Shown here piece by piece: positions 9,504-17,604 of a DNA stretch of 64,000 nucleotides; position 1 is the first letter of the stretch; the number at the start of each line of letters is the position of its first letter. The notes under the pieces are model-generated. The model did no database searches. It had not been told where the DNA came from and saw nothing but the letters and a program-made list of their open reading frames with translations. The stretch covers positions 124,001 to 188,000 of the forward strand of contig NZ_CP157484.1 of assembly GCF_045348435.1 (NCBI RefSeq), read 5' to 3'. Made by a program: the position numbers and the translations under genes. The DNA comes from Alsobacter sp045348435 (GTDB lineage Bacteria > Pseudomonadota > Alphaproteobacteria > Rhizobiales > Beijerinckiaceae).

Positions 9504-11041
9504 GCGGCCCGGTCCGACACGCCGGCCATCAGCAGGCCGAGGTCGCGCTCGTTGGTGCGCCCGGCAAGCCGCTCGCCGGTGATGCGCCCGCCGCACATCG
9601 CCACGATCCTGTCGGCCAGGGCCATGATCTCCTCGAGCTCCACCGAGACCAGCAGGATCGCCACCCCCGCGTCGCGCAGCGCGATCAGCCTGCGGTGGAT
9701 GAATTCGATGGCGCCGATGTCCACGCCGCGCGTCGGCTGGCCGACCAGCAGCACCTTCGGGCCGCGCTCGATCTCGCGGGCGAGAACGATCTTCTGCTGG
9801 TTGCCGCCGGAGAATTTCGAGGTCTTCAGCGTCGGCGACCGGGGGCGGACGTCGTAGTCCTCCATCTCGGCGCGGGCGTGCGCCACGATGGCGGCGCGGT
9901 CCAGCAGCAGGCCGGCCCCGTAGCAGGCCTCCCGCTGGAAGCCCAGCATGGCGCTCTCGCAGGCCTCAAAGGACGGCACGAGGCCGGTCCGCAGGCGATC
10001 CTCCGGCACGTGAAGCAGGCCGCGGGCCCGCAGCCGCGCGGGGTCGAGGTCCTGGCGGCCCAGCGGCGCGCCCTCCAGCGTGATCGCGCCGGCCGCGATC
10101 GGCCGCATTCCGGCCAGCGCTTCGAGAAGTTCGCTCTGGCCGTTACCGGCGATGCCGGCGATGCCGACGATCTCGCCCGCCCGCACCGTCAGCGACACGC
10201 CGTCGACGCGCAGCGAGCCGCGCGCGTCCCGCACCTGCAGGCCCTCGACGACCAGAGCCGCCGCGCCGGGCGCCGCGGGCGCCTTCTCCACCCGAAGCAG
10301 CACCCGCCGGCCCACCATCGCTTCGGCGAGCTCCGGGGGCGACGTGGCGGCGGTGTCCAGCGTGGCCACCATCTCGCCCCGCCGCATGACCGAGACGCGG
10401 TCGGTGACCGCCATGATCTCGCGCAGCTTGTGGGTGATCAGGATGATGGTCTTGCCCTCGTCGGCCAGGATCCGCAGGAGCCGGAAAAGCCCGTCCGCCT
10501 CGTCGGGCGTCAGCACCGCGGTGGGCTCGTCGAGGACGAGGACGTCGGCGCCCCTGACCAGCGCCTTGACGATCTCCACCCGTTGCTGGAGCCCGACCGG
10601 CAGGTCGCCCACCACGGCGTCGGGATCGAGCGCCAGGCCGTAGTCGGCGGCCAGCCGCGCGAGCTTCGCCCGCACCTGCCTGGCCCCGGCGGCGAGGCGC
10701 GGCCCGCCTTCGGCGCCCAGCATGACGTTGTCGGTCACCGACAACGGCTCCACCAGCATGAAGTGCTGGTGCACCATGCCGATCCCCGCCGCGATCGCCT
10801 CGCCCGGCGAGCGGATGCGGGTCGGCGCGCCGTTGATCCGGATCTCGCCGGCGTCGGCCTCGTAGAACCCGTACAGGATCGACATCAGCGTCGACTTGCC
10901 GGCGCCGTTCTCGCCGACGACGCCGTGGATCGAGCCCTTTCGCACCGCGAGATCCACGGCCTTGTTGGCGTGCACCTCGCCGAAGCGCTTGTCGACGCCG
11001 ACGAGTTCGATGGCGAGGGGAGGGGCGGGCGCGGCGTTCAT
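9500..11041 (-). CDS. Nucleoside ABC transporter, double-domain ATPase
   Basis: A 513-residue ATP-binding protein with two fused nucleotide-binding domains, as in the RbsA/NupO-type importers. The first domain has Walker A GENGAGKS (about 43-50) and Walker B VLVLDEPTAVL. The second domain has IAGIAGNGQSELLEAL in the Walker A position, then FSGGNQQKIVLARE as signature and VLLVGQPTRGVD. The degenerate second site is normal for this family. It is followed directly by the two permeases with overlapping codons. The gap of 164 bp to the binding-protein gene contains a palindromic repeat. Confidence 0.93.
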   Translation of the reverse strand: MNAAPAPPLAIELVGVDKRFGEVHANKAVDLAVRKGSIHGVVGENGAGKSTLMSILYGFYEADAGEIRINGAPTRIRSPGEAIAAGIGMVHQHFMLVEPLSVTDNVMLGAEGGPRLAAGARQVRAKLARLAADYGLALDPDAVVGDLPVGLQQRVEIVKALVRGADVLVLDEPTAVLTPDEADGLFRLLRILADEGKTIILITHKLREIMAVTDRVSVMRRGEMVATLDTAATSPPELAEAMVGRRVLLRVEKAPAAPGAAALVVEGLQVRDARGSLRVDGVSLTVRAGEIVGIAGIAGNGQSELLEALAGMRPIAAGAITLEGAPLGRQDLDPARLRARGLLHVPEDRLRTGLVPSFEACESAMLGFQREACYGAGLLLDRAAIVAHARAEMEDYDVRPRSPTLKTSKFSGGNQQKIVLAREIERGPKVLLVGQPTRGVDIGAIEFIHRRLIALRDAGVAILLVSVELEEIMALADRIVAMCGGRITGERLAGRTNERDLGLLMAGVSDRAA

Positions 11042-11114
11042 GCAGGAATCGTTATCTCAAAAGGCCGACGGGCGCCCAACCTGGCTTCGGTCCCGCCCAG
11101 CCAGCGTCCCACGA

Positions 11115-11165
11115 CGCCCTCGTCCTTCGCGACGCCATGCTGGCGCACGGCTCCTCAGGATGAGG
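11115..11165. repeat. Half copy of a REP-like palindromic repeat
   Basis: The segment reads CCCTCGTCCTTCGCGACGCC, then a short spacer, then GGCTCCTCAGGATGAGGGG. It matches the right-hand half of the larger palindrome at 27581-27722, which has CCTCGTCCTTCGAGACGC and CTCCTCAGGATGAGGGG. It lies between the binding-protein gene and the ATPase gene of the nucleoside transporter. There it could make a hairpin that lowers expression of the distal genes relative to the binding protein. That role is an inference from position. Confidence 0.65.
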
Positions 11166-11205
11166 GGTCTGGGCGGCGCGCGACCGCGGCTTTGCGGCTA
11201 CGCCC

Positions 11206-12201
11206 TCACGGGCACTTCTGGTCGGCCATGTAGTCGTGGACCTTGAGGCTTCCCGACACGATCTCGGCGGCGGCCTTGTCGGCGGCGGCCTTCAGGTCCG
11301 GCGTGATCAGGGCCTTGTTGTTGTCGTCGAGGGCCCAGCCGACGCCGTTCTCCTTCAGCCCCAGCACGGTGACGCCGGGCTTCCAGGTCCCGTCCTTGGC
11401 GGCCTTGAACGAGTCGATCGTCGCCACGTCGACCCGCTTGGTCATCGAGGTCAGGACCTTGCCGGGATGCAGCATGTTCTGGTTGGAGTCGACGCCGATG
11501 CCGAGCTTGCCCGCGTCGGCGGTGGCGCGCAGCACGCCCACGCCCGTGCCGCCCGCCGCGTGGTAGATCACGTCCGCCCCCCGGTCGATCTGCGCCTTGG
11601 CGAGTTCGCCGCCCTTCACGGGATCGTTCCAGGCCGCGCCGGTGGTGCCCGTCATGTTCTGCAGCACCTCGGCGGAGGGGTTGGCGTATTTCACGCCCTG
11701 GACGTAGCCGCAGGCGAATTTGCGGATGAGCGGGATGTCCATGCCGCCCACGAAGCCGACCTTGCCGGTCTTGGACGCCTTGGCGGCCAGGAGGCCGACC
11801 AGGAACGAGCCCTCATGCTCCTTGAACACGATGGACTGCACGTTCGGCGCGTCCACCACCATGTCGATGAGCGTGAACTTCGCGTTGGGGAATTCCTTGG
11901 CGACCTTCTCGACCGCGCTCGCCTGGCTGAAGCCGACCGCCACGATGGGGGAGAAGCCATCCCGCGCGAACCGGCGCAGGGCCTGTTCCCGCTGCGCGTC
12001 GTTCTGGATCTCGAAGTCGCGATAGTCGACGCCCGTGTCCTTCTTGAACTGCTCGGCCCCGTTATAGACGCCCTCGTTGAAGGATTTGTCGAACTTGCCG
12101 CCGAGATCATAGACGATCGCGGGCTTGAGGGCCTGGCCCTGCGCCAAGGCCGCGCCGTTCATCACGATGGCGGCGGCCATCCCCAGGATCACGGTCCGCA
12201 T
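11206..12201 (-). CDS. BMP-family nucleoside-binding lipoprotein-like periplasmic protein
   Basis: The solute receptor of the nucleoside importer. The 331-residue precursor begins MRTVILGMAAAIVMNGAALA followed by Gln, a classical signal peptide cut after Ala20. There is no lipobox Cys, so it is probably soluble in the periplasm. The mature part has family features: VYDLGGKFDKSFNEGVY at about 29-45, FTLIDMVVDAPNVQS and VGFVGGMDIP. The start at 12201 has gggga about 8 bp upstream. It is the first gene of the operon that continues into ATPase, permeases, cdd, PNP, deoC and deoA. The known BMP family (PnrA, BmpA) binds purine or pyrimidine nucleosides; the specificity here is inferred. Confidence 0.9.
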   Translation of the reverse strand: MRTVILGMAAAIVMNGAALAQGQALKPAIVYDLGGKFDKSFNEGVYNGAEQFKKDTGVDYRDFEIQNDAQREQALRRFARDGFSPIVAVGFSQASAVEKVAKEFPNAKFTLIDMVVDAPNVQSIVFKEHEGSFLVGLLAAKASKTGKVGFVGGMDIPLIRKFACGYVQGVKYANPSAEVLQNMTGTTGAAWNDPVKGGELAKAQIDRGADVIYHAAGGTGVGVLRATADAGKLGIGVDSNQNMLHPGKVLTSMTKRVDVATIDSFKAAKDGTWKPGVTVLGLKENGVGWALDDNNKALITPDLKAAADKAAAEIVSGSLKVHDYMADQKCP

Positions 12202-12370
12202 GTGCAATGTCCCCTTCAATGCCAGGTCTCGAGAAAAAGAGCCGTTTACGCCTTGTAGGATGGCATGCCGCCCTGCCGAGGTGAAGCGCGCAAACATCGC
12301 AGGAGCAGCCCATTGGCGCGGACAATCTCAGGTGGCACACTGCGTCAGGGGCCATGTCACGGAGGGCGCC

Positions 12371-13261
12371 ATGCCGGACCGCCGCACGTTCTCGCATCGC
12401 GCCCATGAGAAACGCCGTCCCGCGCGCCTGCGAGCCCTCGGCTTCGCGGCCCGGGCGGCGGGCTTCGCCCTGCTGGCGCTTGCGGCGATGGCGCTCCAGC
12501 CCGCCCCCGCGCAGGCCCGGGACGGCGCGAACGAGGTCGATGTCGAACTCGTCCTGGCGGTGGACATCTCCTACTCGATGGACCCGGAGGAGCAGGCCCT
12601 GCAGCGGCAGGGCTATATCGAGGCGCTGCGCTCGCCCGAGGTGATCGACGCCATCCGCAAGGGCGTCAACGGCAAGATCGCCGTCACCTATGTGGAGTGG
12701 GCCGGCGTCAACACCCAGGAGGTCGTGGCCGACTGGATGGTGATCGACGGGCGCGAGAGCGCCGTGGAGTTCACGGCCCAGCTCGCCGCCAAGCCGATCC
12801 GCCGCCTCTACCGCACGTCGATCTCCGGGGCGATCGACTTCGCCGTCCCGCTCTTCGACAAGAACGACTATCGCGGCCTGAAGCAGGTGGTCGACATCTC
12901 CGGCGACGGCTCCAACAACCAGGGCCGGCCGGTCACCGCGGCGAGGGACGAGGCGCTCGCCAAGGGCGTCACCATCAACGGGCTGCCCATCATGCTCAAC
13001 CGCCCCAATGGCGGCTTTCCGGAGGTGGAGAACCTCGACGAATACTATCGCGACTGCGTGATCGGCGGCCCGGGGTCCTTCGTGATCCCCATCCGCGAAA
13101 GAGGCCACTTCATCGAGGCGATCCGCACCAAGATCCTGCTGGAGGTCGCGCTCGCCCCGCCGTCGCGGTGGCCCGCGCGGGTGATCCCGGCCCAGGCGAC
13201 GGAGCCGAGAAGCGCCTGCTTCTTCGGCGAGCGCCAGTGGCAGCAGCGCTGGGGAAACTGA
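12371..13261 (+). CDS. DUF1194 (von Willebrand A-like) exported protein
   Basis: A 296-residue protein with an N-terminal arginine-rich region, a hydrophobic stretch at about 29-47 ending PAPAQA, and then the domain of unknown function DUF1194. The domain starts VELVLAVDISYSMDPEEQ, a metal-ion-dependent adhesion (MIDAS) motif D-x-S-x-S of the von Willebrand A fold. A second element is VVDISGDGSNNQG. It is probably periplasmic. The gene is divergent from the nucleoside-binding protein gene and 72 bp before mgsA. The biological role of DUF1194 proteins is not known to me. Confidence 0.85.
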   Translation: MPDRRTFSHRAHEKRRPARLRALGFAARAAGFALLALAAMALQPAPAQARDGANEVDVELVLAVDISYSMDPEEQALQRQGYIEALRSPEVIDAIRKGVNGKIAVTYVEWAGVNTQEVVADWMVIDGRESAVEFTAQLAAKPIRRLYRTSISGAIDFAVPLFDKNDYRGLKQVVDISGDGSNNQGRPVTAARDEALAKGVTINGLPIMLNRPNGGFPEVENLDEYYRDCVIGGPGSFVIPIRERGHFIEAIRTKILLEVALAPPSRWPARVIPAQATEPRSACFFGERQWQQRWGN

Positions 13262-13333
13262 GCGCGGGCGAAGCACTTGCCACCGCCAAGCGGGGCGCCG
13301 CATAGAGGAGGCTGTCCCGGCCTCGGTGGTCCC

Positions 13334-13741
13334 ATGTCCCGCTTCCGCCTCGCCCTCATCGCGCACGACCAGAAGAAGGCCGCCATGGTGGCCTGGGCCG
13401 AGCGGCATCGCGACGACCTGAAGCGCTGCGAGCTCGTCGCGACGGGGACCACCGGCACACGCATCATGGAGCGCTGTCCCGACCTGGCCGTCACCCTGAT
13501 GAAGAGCGGCCCGCTCGGCGGCGACCAGCAGATCGGGGCGCTGATCGCCGAGGGGCGGCTCGACGGGCTGGTGTTCTTCGTCGACCCGCTCTCGCCGCAT
13601 CCGCACGACGTGGACGTCAAGGCCCTGACGAGGCTGGCGCTCGTCTACGACATCCCGATGGCTTGCAATCAGGCCACGGCGGATCTCGTCGTCGCGGGCT
13701 TCGGCGCCATGCGCCGCAAGGCGTCGCACGTGTCCGCGTAG
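13334..13741 (+). CDS. mgsA: Methylglyoxal synthase
   Basis: Converts dihydroxyacetone phosphate to methylglyoxal and phosphate, a bypass that relieves sugar-phosphate stress. The 135-residue protein has the family residues His11 (in LIAHDQKK), Asp64 (in GPLGGDQQIG), Asp84 (in FFVDPLSPHPHD) and His91. These correspond to the E. coli catalytic and phosphate-binding positions. The ATG at 13334 is chosen because homology begins there, and upstream codons resemble intergenic sequence. It is slightly shorter than E. coli MgsA (152). It may be co-transcribed with the DUF1194 gene and is convergent with hrpB. Confidence 0.93.
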   Translation: MSRFRLALIAHDQKKAAMVAWAERHRDDLKRCELVATGTTGTRIMERCPDLAVTLMKSGPLGGDQQIGALIAEGRLDGLVFFVDPLSPHPHDVDVKALTRLALVYDIPMACNQATADLVVAGFGAMRRKASHVSA

Positions 13742-13773
13742 CCGTTGCAAGTTTTATTGGCGCGGACTCGACG

Positions 13774-13894
13774 CCCGTCATCCCCGGCGCGCCGCAGGCG
13801 CGGGAAGGGGATCCAGGAAGGCCGGGCGATGGGCTCACGTGCCGGACCCTCCTGGATCCCCGTCCCGGCGCTGCGCGCCGCCGGGGATGACGGG
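13774..13894. repeat. 121-bp REP-like nested palindrome
   Basis: The outer arms are CCCGTCATCCCCGGCGCGC at the left and CCGGGGATGACGGG at the right, the right arm preceded by GCGCGCCG. The inner arms are GGGGATCCAGGAAGG and CCTCCTGGATCCCC. The whole can fold into a long hairpin. It sits between the convergent genes mgsA and hrpB. GTCATCCCCGGCGC-type palindromes are common in intergenic DNA of Rhizobiales. It may stop read-through in both directions. Confidence 0.75.
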
Positions 13895-13942
13895 GATCGG
13901 CAGTGGCCCATCTGGTCCTGGGTCCCGACGGTCGAGAACCTC

Positions 13943-16420
13943 TCACGTCCCGCGCGGCTTGGCCCTGGCGGTGGGGGCCGCCTCGGCGGGATCGTCCGGC
14001 CAGGGGTGGCGGGGATAGCGGCCCTTCATGTCGGCCTTCACGGCCGCCCAGGAGCCGCGCCAGAAGCCCGGCAGGTCGCGGGTGATCTGGATGGGGCGGT
14101 GCGCCGGCGACAGGAGGTGCAGCACCAGCGGCAGGCGGCCGTTCGCGACGGCCGGATGCTGCTTCAGGCCGAACAGCTCCTGCACCCGGATGGCCAGCAC
14201 GGGCCCTTCCTCGGCCTCGTAGTCGATGGCCGCGTTGTTGCCCGTGGGGGCCTGGAAATGCGTCGGCGCCTCGGCGTCGAGGCGGCGCGCCATGTCCCAG
14301 GGCACGAGCGCCTTCAGGGCGCGGTCGAGATCGTCCGTGGTGATCTGGGCCAGGCCGGCGCGCCCCTCGATGAAGGGCGCCAGCCACTCGGCCGCCGACC
14401 CCGCGAGGGCCTCGTCCGACAGGTCCGGCCAGCTGGGGTCGGCGCGGCGCAGGAACGTCACGCGGTTGCGCCATTGCGCCAGCGCCTTGGTCCAGGGCAG
14501 GCGGCCGACGCCGAGCGACGCGACGCCGCGCGCCAGCGCCTGCGCGGCCTCGGGCGTCGCCGGCGTCGGGAGGGTCTGCTCCGACAGCGTCAGCGCCTGC
14601 AGCCGCCGCACCCGGCGCGCCCGCAACGCGGCCGCCTGTCGATCGAAGGCGAGGTCGTCGGTGGTCTGGATGTGGCCGGCGAACTCCTCCTCGATGGTCG
14701 CAAGGTCGATGGGCGCGGCCAGCAGGATGCGGGCGGCGGCGGCCCCGCCCGCGATCTCGGCGACGGCCAGGAAGGGCTCGCGCGCCAGAGCGTCGTGCGG
14801 CTCCACCTGCCCGCCCCGCCCATTGGCCATCACGAAGGCGCCCGGCGCCCCGCGGGCCTTGGCGATCCGGTCCGGATAGGCGAGCGCCAGCACGGCCCCG
14901 GCCTCTGAGACGTCGCCGGGCCGGAACGAGGCCCCGACCGCCTCGCACCAGCCCCGCGCGAGGCGGCGCATGTCCTCCGCCCGCCGGCCGCGGTCGCGCC
15001 GGAACGCGTCGAGCCGATGCCCGAGATGGGCGGAGTCGCCGCCCAGGCCCCGCTCGGTGATCACGGCCGCGATCTCGGCCGCCAGCGCGGCCTGCCCGCG
15101 CCCGGCGGCGCTGGCCACCATGCGGGCGAGGCGAGGCGGCAGCGGCAGGCCGCGGATCAGCTTGCCCTCCGGGGTGAGCCGGCCCTGCGCGTCGAGCGCG
15201 TCGATCTCGGTCAGCAGCGCCCGCGCCTCCGCCAGCGCCGGCCGGGGCGGCGGGTCCAGGAAGGGCAGGGTGGTGGGATCGGAGACGCCCCAGGCGGCGC
15301 AATCCAGCACGAGGCCGGACAGGTCCGCGCTCAGGATCTCGGCCGGCGCGAAGGGCTCCATCGCGCCCGTGGAGGCCTCCTCCCACAGCCGGTAGCAGAC
15401 GCCCGGCGCGGTGCGCCCGGCGCGGCCGCGCCGCTGGTCGGCGGCGGCGCGCGAGACGCGCACGGTCTCCAGCCGCGTCAGCCCGATGGCGGGCTCGTAG
15501 CGCGGCGTGCGGGCGAGCCCGCTGTCGACCACCACGCGCACGCCCTCGATGGTCAGCGAGGTCTCGGCGATGGAGGTCGCCAGCACGACCTTGCGGCGGC
15601 CGGGCTGCGCCGGCTGCACCGCGAGGTCCTGGTCGCGCTGCTCCATGGCGCCGAACAGCGGCGCGATGTCGACGGCGGGGTCGCGGATGCGCTCGGCCAG
15701 CATGCCGGCGACGCGGCGGATCTCGCCCTGGCCGGGGAGGAAGGCCAGGATGGACCCGGGCTCCGCCCGCAGCGCCGTCACGATCAGGTCCGCGACCTGC
15801 TCGTCGATGCGCCGGCGCGGATCGCGGCCGACATGGCGGGTCTCGACCGGGAAGGCCCGGCCCTCGCTCTGGATCACCGGGGCGTCGCCGAGCAGGCGCG
15901 CCACCCGTGCGCCGTCCAGCGTGGCCGACATCACCAGGATGCGCAGGTCCTCCCGCAGCCCCGCCTGCGCGTCGAGCGCCAGCGCGAGGCCGAGATCGGC
16001 GTCCAGCGAGCGCTCATGGAACTCGTCGAACAGCACGGCCGCGACGCCGGCGAGCTCCGGGTCGTCCAGGATCATGCGGGCGAAGACGCCCTCGGTGACC
16101 ACCTCGATGCGGGTGCGCGGCCCGACCTTGGATCCGAGCCGCACGCGCAGGCCGACGGTGTCGCCCACCTGCTCGCCCAGCGTCGCCGCCATGCGGCTGG
16201 CCGCCGCGCGGGCGGCGAGCCGGCGCGGCTCCAGCAGGATCAGCTTGCCGGGCCGGCCGGCGAGGGTGGTCCAGCCTTCGTCCAGCAGGGCGAGCGGAAC
16301 GCGCGTGGTCTTGCCCGCGCCGGGCGGCGCGACCAGCACCGCGGCCGCGCGGCCGGCCAGCGCGCCGGCGATGTCCGGCAGGACGGCGTCGATCGGGAGC
16401 GGCGTGGGAAAGCTGCGCAT
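13943..16420 (-). CDS. hrpB: ATP-dependent helicase HrpB
   Basis: A DEAH-type superfamily 2 helicase of 825 residues, the usual size for HrpB. Walker A is APPGAGKTTR at 31-40. The DEAH-box variant is DEFHERSLDADLGLAL, the DEFH form seen in HrpB. Further helicase motifs include VMSATLDG, ILAFLPGQGEIR, ATSIAETSLTI and QRRGRAGR. The C-terminal HrpB-specific domain follows. The start MRSFPTPLPIDAVLPDI at 16420 is preferred over the ATG 10 codons upstream because family proteins begin near LPIDAVL. The RNA or DNA substrate of HrpB is not well defined. Confidence 0.93.
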   Translation of the reverse strand: MRSFPTPLPIDAVLPDIAGALAGRAAAVLVAPPGAGKTTRVPLALLDEGWTTLAGRPGKLILLEPRRLAARAAASRMAATLGEQVGDTVGLRVRLGSKVGPRTRIEVVTEGVFARMILDDPELAGVAAVLFDEFHERSLDADLGLALALDAQAGLREDLRILVMSATLDGARVARLLGDAPVIQSEGRAFPVETRHVGRDPRRRIDEQVADLIVTALRAEPGSILAFLPGQGEIRRVAGMLAERIRDPAVDIAPLFGAMEQRDQDLAVQPAQPGRRKVVLATSIAETSLTIEGVRVVVDSGLARTPRYEPAIGLTRLETVRVSRAAADQRRGRAGRTAPGVCYRLWEEASTGAMEPFAPAEILSADLSGLVLDCAAWGVSDPTTLPFLDPPPRPALAEARALLTEIDALDAQGRLTPEGKLIRGLPLPPRLARMVASAAGRGQAALAAEIAAVITERGLGGDSAHLGHRLDAFRRDRGRRAEDMRRLARGWCEAVGASFRPGDVSEAGAVLALAYPDRIAKARGAPGAFVMANGRGGQVEPHDALAREPFLAVAEIAGGAAAARILLAAPIDLATIEEEFAGHIQTTDDLAFDRQAAALRARRVRRLQALTLSEQTLPTPATPEAAQALARGVASLGVGRLPWTKALAQWRNRVTFLRRADPSWPDLSDEALAGSAAEWLAPFIEGRAGLAQITTDDLDRALKALVPWDMARRLDAEAPTHFQAPTGNNAAIDYEAEEGPVLAIRVQELFGLKQHPAVANGRLPLVLHLLSPAHRPIQITRDLPGFWRGSWAAVKADMKGRYPRHPWPDDPAEAAPTARAKPRGT

Positions 16421-16554
16421 GGGTTGGGTTTGGCCGAGCGGGAGCGCCAAGGCAAGCCGGAGCCGGTCAGTTACCTGACGCGCCCCTGACCATTATGGCA
16501 GATTGCGACCGTGACCTGCCTCGCTCAGATAATGGATGGAGATGGGAGGACACA

Positions 16555-16722
16555 TTGAATTCTAAGAACAAGGATACTTCGACGCTCACCTACGTCATCG
16601 GCTGCTTGTATTTCTGTTCAGAAGCACTCGACGCCCTTGGCCTGAGAGACTACGCCGATGAACTCCGAAATACGTGCGGCAAGCTGGCCGTAAATCTGCG
16701 GCGCCAACAAAGTCGTACATGA
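16555..16722 (+). CDS. Small unrecognised protein upstream of luxR
   Basis: A 55-residue reading frame from a TTG at 16555 (an in-frame ATG at 16495 would give 75 residues). The TTG has an excellent ribosome-binding site, GGGAGGA at 16544-16550, five bases before it; the ATG has none. The product starts MNSKNKDTSTLTYVIGCLYF and contains helices with three Cys and a Lys/Arg-rich end (RRQQSRT). Codon and base use are clearly AT-richer than the neighbours. It is the only gene in the 409 bp before the luxR ATG. No family is recognised. It could be a small regulator or an acquired gene. Confidence 0.55.
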   Translation: MNSKNKDTSTLTYVIGCLYFCSEALDALGLRDYADELRNTCGKLAVNLRRQQSRT

Positions 16723-16728
16723 AGGGTT

Positions 16729-16761
16729 GTCGTCTCGAACGACTGCCGCCTGTGCTATGAT
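16729..16761 (+). promoter_or_regulatory. Possible luxR promoter with a short palindrome
   Basis: A good -10 hexamer TATGAT lies at 16756-16761. Just upstream, at 16729-16743, is the inverted repeat GTCGT-CTCGA-ACGAC, which would overlap the -35 region. It could be an operator, for example for the LuxR protein itself. It does not match the classical 20-bp lux box, and the -35 (TCGAAC, 16-bp spacing) is weak. Confidence 0.3.
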
Positions 16762-16771
16762 CTGAAGATTA

Positions 16772-16804
16772 GCGGACCGCCGCGGCTCTGTTGCAGCGGT
16801 CCGC
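16772..16804 (+). promoter_or_regulatory. 9-bp inverted repeat in the luxR leader
   Basis: Perfect arms GCGGACCGC (16772-16780) and GCGGTCCGC (16796-16804) are separated by 15 bases. The repeat lies after the candidate -10 and before the ATG at 16830, so it would form a hairpin in the 5' leader of luxR mRNA. It could be an attenuator, a terminator of the small upstream gene, or a protein-binding site. No T-run follows. Confidence 0.4.
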
Positions 16805-16829
16805 ACTCTTCCGTTTCAGGGCGCTCGCT

Positions 16830-17549
16830 ATGGTAGTCATGCACAGGGACGGTTCAGTCCCAAGTCACGCCGAAAATGCTATCGATCATCGCATGGCGGC
16901 TTTCGTCAAAGCACATGATCTCGCCGAATATGCCTACCATATCCGCCTCGTGCCGGGCGAGATCGAGCGCGACCTCGTGCTGTATACGAGCTACCCGGAA
17001 GCATGGGTCCAGCACTATGTGGATCAGGATTACTTCCAGATCGATCCCGTCATCAAGCTCGCGCAATTCAACATCATGCCGATCGATTGGGACGATTTCG
17101 ACCAGAACGACCCCAAGATCGCGCAGCTGGCGCGCGAACGCGAGGCGGTCGGCGTGGGCCCGCGCGGCCTCACGGTGCCGATCCGCGGGGCGGTCGGCGA
17201 CTTCGCGCTGTTCAGCGTCACGAGCCGCGAGGATGCCGGACACTGGCGCGCAAGGTTGCCCGGTCTCGTCGGCGCCGTCGTGGTCGCGGCCTATGAGTTT
17301 CACGCCGCCGTCATGGACATGTGGGTGGACGAAGACCACGAGATGCGCCCGCTGTCGCCGCGCGAGCGGCAGGTGTTGACGCTGGCCGGCCGCGGCATGC
17401 CGCACAAATCCGTCGCCTTCGCGCTGGCGATCTCCGAGAGCGCCGTGAAGCTCTATCTGGACAGCGCCCGCCACAAGCTGGGAGCGCACAACACCGCGCA
17501 GGCGGTGGGCTACGCGGTGTCGCGCCACCTCATCGCCAGCCCGCCCTGA
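16830..17549 (+). CDS. LuxR-family regulator with autoinducer-binding domain
   Basis: A quorum-sensing type transcription factor of 239 residues from the ATG at 16830. Residues of about 10-150 form the autoinducer-binding domain, with conserved AWVQHYVDQDYFQIDPVI (Trp, Tyr, Asp and Pro of the acyl-homoserine-lactone pocket) and GLTVPIRGAVG. The C-terminal 60 residues are a LuxR helix-turn-helix: LSPRERQVLTLAGRG, then SVAFALAISESAVKLYLDSA. An in-frame TTG 13 codons earlier lies inside a leader palindrome and is less likely. No luxI synthase gene is in the window, so it looks like a LuxR solo. Ligand and targets are unknown. Confidence 0.88.
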   Translation: MVVMHRDGSVPSHAENAIDHRMAAFVKAHDLAEYAYHIRLVPGEIERDLVLYTSYPEAWVQHYVDQDYFQIDPVIKLAQFNIMPIDWDDFDQNDPKIAQLAREREAVGVGPRGLTVPIRGAVGDFALFSVTSREDAGHWRARLPGLVGAVVVAAYEFHAAVMDMWVDEDHEMRPLSPRERQVLTLAGRGMPHKSVAFALAISESAVKLYLDSARHKLGAHNTAQAVGYAVSRHLIASPP

Positions 17550-17604
17550 GCGGCGCCTAAACCGCAAGGCGCCGTCATCACGCGCCCGTCAGGCCTCGCC
17601 GCGG

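Noticed and set aside
12107..13750. 547-codon minus-strand reading frame opposite DUF1194 and mgsA
   Set aside because: It crosses gene boundaries and two intergenic regions and has no domain, while the plus-strand genes are well supported.
16729..16743. Lux box upstream of luxR
   Set aside because: The short palindrome GTCGT-N5-ACGAC does not match known lux-box consensus sequences, so it is reported only as a possible operator.
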